Positions 56,047 to 64,000 of a DNA stretch of 64,000 bases are shown in pieces. Position numbers and translations under genes: made by a program. Each line of letters starts with the position of its first letter. Within the stretch, counting starts at the first letter, position 1. The notes under the pieces are model-generated. The model worked only from the letters and a program-made list of their open reading frames with translations, searched no databases and was not told the origin of the DNA. Source of the DNA: Zea mays (taxonomy: Eukaryota; Streptophyta; Magnoliopsida; Poales; Poaceae). The DNA lies in NCBI RefSeq assembly GCF_902167145.1, contig NC_050104.1, positions 93,197,849-93,261,848 of the forward strand, in the 5' to 3' direction.

Positions 56047-58278
56047 ATGTCGGGAGATCACGCCAAGAAGGAGATGGAGACCGGCGAAAAGCCCACTACA
56101 AGCCACGGGAGCACTTCATCGGAAGAGTCCCGCACCAAGAGGAGGGAGAAGAAGAAGAGCTCCTCCAACAAAGGGAAGGAGAAGAAATCTTCTTCTCACC
56201 ACAAAGAGAAGAAGGAAAAATCTTCTTCCCACAAGCCGCATCGGAGTGGGGACAAGCAAAAAAGGATGAGGAAAGTGGTCTACTACGAGACCGACACTTC
56301 ATCAACATCGACCTCCGGCTCCGATGCGCCCTCCGTAACTTCTAAACGCCAAGAGCGTAAGAAGTTTAGTAAGATCCCCTTACACTACTCTCGTACATCT
56401 AGACATGCACCTTTACTTTCCGTTCCATTAGGCAAACCACCAACTTTTGATGGTGAAGACTATGCTAGGTGGAGTGATTTAATGCGATTTCATCTAACCT
56501 CACTCCACAAAAGTATATGGGATGTTGTTGAGTTTGGTGCACAGGTACCATCCGTAGGGGATAAAGATTATGATGAGGATGAGGTGGCCCAAATCGAGCA
56601 CTTCAACTCTCAAGCAATGACGATACTCCTCGCCTCTTTAAGTAGAGAGGAGTATAACAAAGTGCAAGGGTTGAAGAGCGCCAAGGAGGTTTGGGATGTG
56701 CTCAAAACCGCGCACGAGGGAGATGAGCTTACAAAGATCACCAAGCGGGAAACGATCGAGGGGGAGCTCGGTCGGTTCCGGCTTCGCAAAGGGGAAGAGC
56801 CACAACACATGTACAACTGGCTCAAGACCTTGGTGAACCAAGTATGCAACCTCGGGAGCAAGAAGTGGGACGACCACGAAATGGTTAAGGTTATTCTAAG
56901 ATCTCTCATTTTCCTTAACCCCACTCAAGTTCAATTAATTCGTGGTAATCCTAGATATACTAAAATGACCCCCGAGGAAGTTATCGGGAATTTTGTAAGT
57001 TTTGAGTGCATGATCGAAGGCTCGAGGAAGATCAACGAGCTTGACGAACCCACCACGTCTGAAGCTCAACCCATCGCATTCAAGGCGAAGGAGGAAAAGA
57101 AGGAGGAGCCTACACCAAGTCGACAACCAATCGACGCCTCCAAGCTCGACAATGAGGAAATGGCGCTCGTCATCAAGAGCTTCTGCCAAATCCTCAAACA
57201 AAGGAGAGGGAAAGACTACAAGTCCCGCTCCAAGAAGGTTTGCTACAAGTGTGGTAAGCCCGGTCACTTTATAGCTAAATGTCCATTATCAAGTGATAGT
57301 GACAGGGGCGATGACAAGAAGGGGAGAAGAAAGGAGAAGAAAAGGTACTACAAGAAGAAGGGCGGCGATGCCCATGTTTGTCGGGAGTGGGACTCCGACG
57401 AAAGCTCTAGCGACTCCTCCTCCGACGAGGACGCCGCCAACATCGCCGTCACCAAGGGACTTCTCTTCCCCAACGTCGGCCACAAGTGCCTCATGGCAAA
57501 AGACGGCAAAAAGAAGGTTTATGCATCCGGGGGCTCAAGTTGGATACTCGACAGCGGGTGCACAAACCACATGACAGGGGAGAAAAAGATGTTCTCCTCC
57601 TACGAGAAAAACCAAGATCCCCAACGAGCTATCACATTTGGGGATGGAAATCAAGGTTTGGTCAAAGGATTGGGTAAAATTGCTATATCTCCTGACCATT
57701 CTATTTCCAATGTTTTTCTTGTAGATTCATTAGATTACAATTTGCTTTTTGTATCTCAATTATGCAAAATGGGCTACAACTGTCTATTCATTGATATAGG
57801 TGTCACTCTCTTTAGAAGAAGTGATGATTCAATAGCATTTAAGGGTGTGTTAGAGGGTCAGCTATACTTAGTAGATTTTGATAGAGCTGAACTCGACACA
57901 TGCTTAATTGCTAAGACTAACATGGGTTGGCTCTGGCACCGCCGACTAGCCCATGTTGGGATGAAGAATCTTCACAAGCTTCTTAAGGGAGAACACATTT
58001 TAGGATTAACAAATGTTCATTTTGAGAAAGACAGGATTTGTAGCGCATGCCAGGCAGGAAAGCAAGTTGGTGCCCATCATCCACATAAGAACATCATGAC
58101 AACCGACAGGCCGCTTGAGCTACTCCACATGGATCTATTTGGCCCGATTGCTTACATAAGCATCGGCGGGAGTAAGTACTGTCTAGTTATTGTGGATGAT
58201 TATTCTCGCTTCACTTGGGTATTCTTTTTGCAGGAAAAATCTCAAACCCAAGAGACCTTAAAGGGATTCTTGAGATGA
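56047..58278 (+). CDS. gag-pol: Sirevirus gag-protease-integrase (N-terminal part), ends at a premature TGA
   Basis: The ATG at 56047 (MSGDHAKKEM) starts a 743-residue frame. A Lys/Ser-rich N-terminus is followed by the copia Gag core (about 110-350), the zinc knuckle CYKCGKPGHFIAKC (about 399-412), the protease active site LDSG (about 501-504), GAG-pre-integrase with the integrase zinc ligands H631, H636, C665 and C668, and the first catalytic aspartate D696 (HMDLFG). The frame stops at a TGA at 58276-58278, where family members normally read through; the next codons remain in the same frame. The gag-protease junction is short: the long coiled-coil extension seen in the older Sirevirus at 18400-20422 is absent, with KKKVYASGG bridging directly. 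Confidence 0.9.
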   Translation: MSGDHAKKEMETGEKPTTSHGSTSSEESRTKRREKKKSSSNKGKEKKSSSHHKEKKEKSSSHKPHRSGDKQKRMRKVVYYETDTSSTSTSGSDAPSVTSKRQERKKFSKIPLHYSRTSRHAPLLSVPLGKPPTFDGEDYARWSDLMRFHLTSLHKSIWDVVEFGAQVPSVGDKDYDEDEVAQIEHFNSQAMTILLASLSREEYNKVQGLKSAKEVWDVLKTAHEGDELTKITKRETIEGELGRFRLRKGEEPQHMYNWLKTLVNQVCNLGSKKWDDHEMVKVILRSLIFLNPTQVQLIRGNPRYTKMTPEEVIGNFVSFECMIEGSRKINELDEPTTSEAQPIAFKAKEEKKEEPTPSRQPIDASKLDNEEMALVIKSFCQILKQRRGKDYKSRSKKVCYKCGKPGHFIAKCPLSSDSDRGDDKKGRRKEKKRYYKKKGGDAHVCREWDSDESSSDSSSDEDAANIAVTKGLLFPNVGHKCLMAKDGKKKVYASGGSSWILDSGCTNHMTGEKKMFSSYEKNQDPQRAITFGDGNQGLVKGLGKIAISPDHSISNVFLVDSLDYNLLFVSQLCKMGYNCLFIDIGVTLFRRSDDSIAFKGVLEGQLYLVDFDRAELDTCLIAKTNMGWLWHRRLAHVGMKNLHKLLKGEHILGLTNVHFEKDRICSACQAGKQVGAHHPHKNIMTTDRPLELLHMDLFGPIAYISIGGSKYCLVIVDDYSRFTWVFFLQEKSQTQETLKGFLR

Positions 58279-59151
58279 GCTCAAAATGAGTTCGGCTTAA
58301 GGATCAAGAAGATTAGAAGCGACAACGGAACAGAGTTCAAGAACTCTCAAATAGAAGGCTTTCTTGAGGAAGAAGGCATCAAGCATGAGTTCTCTTCTCC
58401 CTACACGCCACAACAAAATGGTGTAGTGGAGAGGAAGAATCGAACTCTATTGGACATGGCAAGGACCATGCTTGATGAGTACAAGACTTCGGATCGGTTT
58501 TGGGCCGAGGCGGTCAACACCGCCTGCTGCGCCATCAACCGGTTATATCTTCACCGAATCCTCAAGAAGACATCGTATGAACTCCTAACCGGTAAAAAGC
58601 CCAATATTTCATATTTTAGAGTCTTTGGTAGCAAATGCTTTATTCTTGTTAAAAGAGGTAGAAAATCTAAATTTGGTCCTAAGACTGTAGAAGGCTTTTT
58701 ACTAGGATATGATTCAAACACAAGGGCATATAGAGTCTTTAACAAGTCCACTGGACAAGTTGAAGTTTCTTGTGACGTTGTGTTTGATGAGACTAACGGC
58801 TCTCAAGTAGAGCAAGTTGATCTTGATGAGATAGGTATTGAAGAGGCTCCATGCATCGCGCTAAGGAACATGTCCATTGGGGATGTGTGTCCTAAGGAAT
58901 CCGAAGAGCCTCCAAATGCACAAGATCAACCATCCTCCTCCACGCAAGCATCTCCACCGACTCAAAATGAGGATGAGGCTCAAGTTGATAAAGAAGAAGA
59001 TCAATCAAATGAGCCACCTCAAGATGACAGTATAGATCAAGGGGGAGATGCAAATGATCAAGACAAGGAGGATGAAGAGCAACGGCCGCCACACCCAAGA
59101 GTCCACCAAGCAATCCAACGAGATCACCACCATCCTCGGCGACATTCATAA
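58279..59151 (+). pseudogene. gag-pol: Sirevirus integrase C-terminal part and linker, cut off by TGA and frameshift
   Basis: The frame of the previous ORF continues straight after the TGA. It holds the second integrase aspartate in IRSDNGTEF, the YTPQQNGVVERKNRT motif with the catalytic glutamate, and the GKKP motif region. It ends with the acidic, Pro/Gln-rich linker typical between integrase and RT. At about 59126 the frame shifts: this frame runs into a stop at 59149-59151, while RT continues in another frame. Confidence 0.85.
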
Positions 59152-60751
59152 GGGGGTAACTACTAGATCTCGTGTTGCACATTTTTGTGAACATTACTCT
59201 TTTGTTTCCTCTATTGAGCCACACAGGGTAGAGGAAGCACTCCAAGATTCGGATTGGGTGGTGGCGATGCAAGAGGAGCTCAACAACTTCACTAGGAATG
59301 AGGTATGGCATTTAGTTCCACGTCCTAATCAAAATGTTGTAGGAACCAAATGGGTCTTCCGCAACAAGCAAGATGAGCATGGTGTGGTGACAAGGAACAA
59401 AGCTCGACTTGTGGCCAAAGGATACTCTCAAGTCGAAGGTTTGGATTTCGGTGAAACCTATGCACCCATAGCTAGGCTTGAGTCAATTCGTATATTATTA
59501 GCCTATGCTACTTACCATGGCTTTAAGCTTTATCAAATGGACGTGAAAAGTGCCTTCCTCAATGGACCAATCAAGGAAGAAGTCTATGTTGAGCAACCTC
59601 CCGGCTTTGAAGACAGTGAGTACCCTAACCATGTCTATAAGCTCTCTAAGGCGCTTTATGGGCTCAAGCAAGCCCCAAGAGCATGGTATGAATGCCTTAG
59701 AGATTTCCTTATTACTAATGGCTTCAAAGTCGGAAAAGCCGATCCTACACTCTTTACTAAAACTCTTGAAAATGACTTGTTTGTATGCCAAATTTATGTT
59801 GATGATATTATATTTGGGTCTACTAACGAGTCTACATGTGAAGAGTTTAGTAGGATCATGACACAAAAGTTCGAGATGTCTATGATGGGGGAGTTGAAGT
59901 ACTTCTTAGGATTTCAAGTGAAGCAACTCCAAGAGGGCACCTTCGTTAGCCAAACGAAGTACACTCAAGACATTCTAAACAAGTTTGGGATGAAGGATGC
60001 CAAGCCCATCAAGACACCCATGGGAACCAATGGGCATCTCGACCTCGACACGGGAGGTAAGTCCGTGGATCAAAAGGTATACCGGTCGATGATAGGTTCT
60101 TTACTCTATTTATGTGCATCTCGACCGGATATTATGCTTTCCGTATGCATGTGTGCAAGATTCCAAGCCGACCCTAAGGAAGCTCACCTTACGGCCGTGA
60201 AACGAATCTTGAGATATTTGGCTTATACTCCTAAGTTTGGGCTTTGGTATCCTAGGGGATCCACATTTGATTTGATTGGCTATTCGGATGCCGATTGGGC
60301 GGGGTGCAAAATTAATAGGAAGAGCACATCGGGGACTTGCCAGTTCTTGGGAAGATCCTTGGTGTCTTGGGCTTCAAAGAAGCAAAATTCGGTTGCTCTT
60401 TCCACCGCCGAAGCCGAGTACATTGCCGCAGGCCATTGTTGCGCGCAATTGCTTTGGATGAGGCAAACCCTGCGGGACTATGGTTACAAATTAATCAAAG
60501 TCCCTTTGCTATGTGATAATGAGAGTGCAATCAAGATGGCGGATAATCCCGTCGAGCATAGCCGCACTAAACACATAGCCATTCGGTATCATTTTCTTAG
60601 GGATCACCAACAAAAGGGAGATATCGAGATTTCATATATTAACACTAAAGATCAATTAGCCGATATCTTTACCAAGCCTCTTGATGAACAATCTTTTAAC
60701 AAACTTAGGCATGACCTCAATATTCTTGATTCGCGCAATTTCTTTTGCTAG
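59048..60751 (+). CDS. gag-pol: Sirevirus reverse transcriptase and RNase H
   Basis: This is an open frame of 567 codons, though real homology begins near 59129 after the frameshift. Copia RT signatures are intact: WVFRNKQDE, the catalytic aspartate in [26 protein letters not shown], and the YVDD box at about 59795-59806. RNase H carries [28 protein letters not shown] and [16 protein letters not shown], followed by the [11 protein letters not shown] end motif. The stop is at 60749-60751. Nothing essential appears lost inside this part, but it lacks its own start and is separated from gag-IN by the shift. Confidence 0.9.
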   Translation: MQMIKTRRMKSNGRHTQESTKQSNEITTILGDIHKGVTTRSRVAHFCEHYSFVSSIEPHRVEEALQDSDWVVAMQEELNNFTRNEVWHLVPRPNQNVVGTKWVFRNKQDEHGVVTRNKARLVAKGYSQVEGLDFGETYAPIARLESIRILLAYATYHGFKLYQMDVKSAFLNGPIKEEVYVEQPPGFEDSEYPNHVYKLSKALYGLKQAPRAWYECLRDFLITNGFKVGKADPTLFTKTLENDLFVCQIYVDDIIFGSTNESTCEEFSRIMTQKFEMSMMGELKYFLGFQVKQLQEGTFVSQTKYTQDILNKFGMKDAKPIKTPMGTNGHLDLDTGGKSVDQKVYRSMIGSLLYLCASRPDIMLSVCMCARFQADPKEAHLTAVKRILRYLAYTPKFGLWYPRGSTFDLIGYSDADWAGCKINRKSTSGTCQFLGRSLVSWASKKQNSVALSTAEAEYIAAGHCCAQLLWMRQTLRDYGYKLIKVPLLCDNESAIKMADNPVEHSRTKHIAIRYHFLRDHQQKGDIEISYINTKDQLADIFTKPLDEQSFNKLRHDLNILDSRNFFC

Positions 60752-61633
60752 CTTGCACACATAGCTTATTAATATACCTTTGATCATGTCCCTTTTATAT
60801 GCTATGACTAATGTGTTTTCAAGTCTATTTCAAACCAAGTCATAGGTATATTGAAAGGGAATTGGAGTCTTCGGCGAAGACAAAGGCTTCCACTCCGTAA
60901 CTCATCCCTCGCCGACGCTCCAAGTCACTCTCCATTCTTGGGGGAGAAAAGGAATGAGCATCAAAGAAAAGGACTTCGTCTTTGGGGGAGAGAGAGTAAG
61001 AGCCCAAAGCACAAAGACCGGACTTCGTCTTTGGTATAATCTTAACTCATTTATTTATGACCAAAGGGGAAGATAGCACTTCAAGGGCTCTAATGATTCC
61101 GTTTTTGGCGATTCATGCCAAAGGGGGAGAAAGTAAGAGCCCAAAGCAAAAGGACCGCACCACCACCAATTTCAAAAATTTTGTGTTTCCAAGAATATTA
61201 TAAATTGGTATCCTATTATGTTCAAAAGGGGGAGAAAGTAGTATTTCAAAATGATATATCAAAACCCTCTTGAACACTAAGAGGTAGATCTCATTTAGGG
61301 GGAGTTTTGTTTAGTCAAAGGAGAAGCATTTGAATCAGGGGGAGAAAATTTCAAATCTTGAAAATGCTTCTCAAAATCTTATTCATTTGCCTTTGACTAT
61401 TTGCAAAAGAACTTTGAAAAAGATTTACAAAAGATTTCGCAAAAACAAAACATGTGGTGCAAGCGTGGTCCAAAATGTTGAAAATGTAGAAACAATCCAT
61501 GCATATCTTGTAAGTATTTATATTGGCTCAATTCCAAGCAACCTTTGCACTTATATTATGCAAACTAGTTCAATTATGCACTTCTATATTTGCTTTGGTT
61601 TGTGTTGGCATCAATCACCAAAAAGGGGGAGAT
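60752..61633 (+). other. Repeated polypurine tracts between pol and the 3' LTR
   Basis: At least seven GGGGGAG tracts occur (about 60940, 60985, 61125, 61230, 61300, 61340 and 61624), several within the repeated text AGAGCCCAAAGCA. The last, AAAAAGGGGGAGAT, abuts the 3' LTR. Multiple polypurine tracts are a reported Sirevirus hallmark. No credible ORF is present. Confidence 0.8.
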
Positions 61634-62942
61634 TGAAAGGGAATTAGGCTTACACCTAGTTCCTATATAATTTTGGTGGTTGAATTGTCCAACACAAATA
61701 AATGGACTAACTAGTTTGCTCTAGTGTATAAGATATACAGGTGCTAAAGGTTCACACTTAGCCAATAAAAAGACCAAAAGTTGGATTCAACAAAAGAGCA
61801 AAGGGCCAACCGAAGGCACCTCTGGTCTGGCGCACCGGACTGTCCGGTGTGCCACCGGACAGTGTCCGGTGCACCAGAGGACTCCAACGCAAACTCGCCA
61901 CCTTCGGGAATTTCCAAAGGCACTCGCGCTATAATTCACCGGACTGTCCGGCGTACACCGGACAGTGTCCGGTGCGCCAAGGAGGAGCGGCCTCAGGAAC
62001 TCGCCGGCTTCGAGAATCTTCAACGACTCGTCCGCTATAATTCACCGGACATGTCCGGTGTGCACCGGACTGTCCGGTGCAACCCCGGAGCAACAGCTAC
62101 TCGGCACCAACGGCTACCTGCGACGCAATTAATGCGCGCGCAGCGCGCGCAGAAGGCAGGCGCGCCCATACTGGCGCACCGGACAAGGAACAGTGCATGT
62201 CCGGTGTGCACCGGACATCCAGGCAGGCCCACAAGTCAGAAGCTCCAACGGTCAGAATCCAACGGCAGTGATTACGTGGCGGGGGCACCGGACATGACCG
62301 GTGTGCACCGGACTGTCCGGTGCGCCATCGAACAGACAGCCTCCCAACGACCACTTTTGGTGGTTGGGGCTATAAATACCCCAACCACCCCACCATTCAT
62401 TGCATCCAAGTTTTCCACTTCTCAACCACTTACAAGAGCTAGGCATTCAATTCTAGACACACCAAAGAGATCAAATCCTCTCCAACTCCACACAAGTCTT
62501 TAGTAATTAGCGAGAGAGATTTGCCGTGTTCTTTTGAGCTCTTGCGCTTGGATTGCTTCTTTTCTTTCTCACTTGTTCTTGTGATCATCACTCAATTGTA
62601 ATCAAGGCAAGAGACACCAATTGTGTGGTGGCCCTTGCGGGGAAGTTTTGTTCCCGACTTTGATTTGAGAAGAGAATCTCACTCGGTCCAAGGGACCATT
62701 TGAGAGAGGGAAGGGTTGAAAGAGACCCGGCCTTTGTGGCCTCCTCAACGGGGAGTAGGTTTGCGACAACCGAACCTCGGTAAAACAAATCCGCGTGTCA
62801 CACTCTTTATTTGCTTGTGATTTGTTTTGCACCCTCTCTCTCGCGGACTCGTTTATATTTCTAACGCTAACCCGGCTTGTAGTTGTGTTTATATTTGTAA
62901 ATTTCAGTTTCGCCCTATTCACCCCCCTCTAGGCGACTATCA
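61634..62942 (+). repeat. 3' LTR of the Opie-like element
   Basis: It is a near-identical copy of 54668-55998 lacking one palindrome-containing block of about 20 bp near 61875. It ends GGCGACTATCA, followed by the TSD AGTCT. Confidence 0.95.
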
Positions 62943-64000
62943 AGTCTCAGTGTAGTGTCTCCGTCTGAGTCGATTAAGGACCGTACCGATGTAGGCTTGA
63001 TGATTGAGGACCTTTTAACTAGCCACATGCCTCGTCATGGGTAAGCTTTGCCTCGGGTAGACCAATACCAGAAAGGCCACCACACAATGGGAGTGGAGAG
63101 ATGGCGAGAGTAGCATGTACCCTCCGTGGCAAGAGGCTGGACGGTGGTGTATATGTGCTCTCGATTGGCGTGAACCCGGTCTGGTCTTGAGAAACCTGGT
63201 GGCGAGTTGACATATGCAATGGTTAAGTGCTACATATGTCGTGTGGTTGGAGATCCCCAGCTGGGTATTAATCGATTCGGATCGCCGTTACTTCTCGGAC
63301 ATGAAGACTTGGTCACTGACCTACACGTAGCAATCCAGTAAAGTAAAAGAGTGATAAAAGACGGCTAGTGTAGGCCAAGTGCTTGAACTAGGGTAGAAAG
63401 AACTCTAGACACGGGTAATGACTTAACCTGATAATAAAACTGGATTTTTAAGGATCCACTATTAGTAAGTCTTTGATTCTTGATTAGCCTTACCTTGACT
63501 CCCTCAAGCCAGCATATCCTTGAGAGTTTTTCTTTTGTCGGGTAAGACTTGCGAAAGTACACTCCGTACTCAGGGTTTTCAAACCCATGTTGTTGTAGGT
63601 GAGGAAACAACGGAGTTTTGCTGTTTTTTTTCTAAGGTGGTACCAAAAGAGGAGCCAAATCCGTTATCGTGGGTGTGGGAGGATGCTTGCCTCCCAATTT
63701 GAAAACACTAAACTTTTGTGCGGGAGGGTGTTTTGCCTCCCTGGTTTGTAATAATACTTTATGCACTCTTAACACGCGGTACTGTAATAATACTCTCTCT
63801 ATATATTTTATGAATGTAAATTAAGTTATTGTAATCCACTTCCGCTTATTCTTTCCTCCGATGTGATGTAATATCTACGTGATGGGTGAAACGCTCTTGG
63901 GCGATGTAATGAGGATACAGAGTACCGAACTTGTCGAGTGATTATGTGCACCTACATGGTTGTCTGAGGTCCTTAGGACAAGGACATCTGTAGGTGGGCC

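Larger units (their letters stand above)
54668..62942 (+). mobile_element. Opie-like Sirevirus (Ty1/copia), full length but mutated (8275 bp)
   Basis: The LTRs of 1331 and 1309 bp begin TGAGAGGG or TGAAAGGG and end CTATCA. A perfect TSD AGTCT (54663-54667 and 62943-62947), a Met-tRNA primer site, gag-pol and repeated polypurine tracts are all present. Domain order gag-PR-IN-RT-RH is that of Ty1/copia. The LTRs differ by few substitutions and a roughly 20-bp block, so insertion is recent. One TGA and one frameshift disable the polyprotein. Confidence 0.95.
51766..64000 (+). repeat. Long LTR of another chromovirus-type element, interrupted by the Opie-like element and running off the window
   Basis: It starts TGTAACACCCCTAGTG at 51766, is interrupted at 54668-62942, and resumes to the window end, so more than 3.9 kb of LTR is visible and its end is not reached. 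It carries TATAAATT at about 53055, clusters of telo-box motifs (52036-52085 and 53990-54055), and GC-rich leader text. No internal region is visible. ORFs at 52.3-53.2 and 54.0-54.3 kb are unsupported. Confidence 0.65.

Overview
This window looks like intergenic DNA from a large grass genome, almost certainly maize (Zea mays) or a close relative. I see no host gene, rRNA or tRNA in it. Nearly every base belongs to nested LTR retrotransposons of types typical of maize: Grande, Zeon (cinful-zeon), Opie/Ji-type Sireviruses, and Tekay/Del-clade chromoviruses with 3-4 kb LTRs. Family names come from recognised LTR and protein signatures, not from a database search. Insertion order comes from element edges and target-site duplications (TSDs) read directly in the sequence.

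Left block (1-16.6 kb). Positions 1-7018 are the 3' half of a Grande-like element on the + strand. It holds an 89-bp palindromic tandem array, a large antisense gene with three short introns (600-3928), a second small acidic antisense ORF with its own TATA box (4787-5209), three hairpin plus polypurine modules, and a 629-bp 3' LTR. This Grande copy sits inside a Tekay-clade chromovirus (7019-13482) that keeps RT, RNase H, integrase, chromodomain and a 3.4-kb 3' LTR. Next come an old LTR fragment (13483-14652), a TACCCAT-rich hAT-like element, and nested or dimeric MITE-like elements (15268-16216).

Central block (16.6-49.5 kb). A decayed Sirevirus on the - strand (16625-49479) has been split by two large insertions. 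The first (20423-38343, TSD ATTCT) is a chromovirus-type element with about 3.9-kb LTRs that keeps only the start of gag. It contains a Sirevirus solo LTR (25653-26922, TSD GAAAC) and a coding-free non-autonomous LTR element (28187-34941, TSD AATTG). The second (38576-49304, TSD GGTCT) is a - strand chromovirus solo LTR, itself split by a Zeon element (38986-46406). Zeon carries a broken gag on the - strand and, on the + strand, a broken intron-containing gene related to the antisense gene in Grande.

Right block (49.5-64 kb). Two truncated LTRs (49480-50559 and 50560-51765) are followed by a long + strand LTR (51766 to beyond the window end). A nearly complete Opie-like Sirevirus (54668-62942, TSD AGTCT) has inserted into that LTR. 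Its gag-pol is broken by one TGA and one frameshift.

The most interesting signal is that two different LTR families, Grande and Zeon, each carry a spliced, promoter-equipped cargo gene of the same protein family, in antisense orientation and next to minisatellite arrays. In the Grande copy every exon junction keeps the reading frame over 1029 codons.
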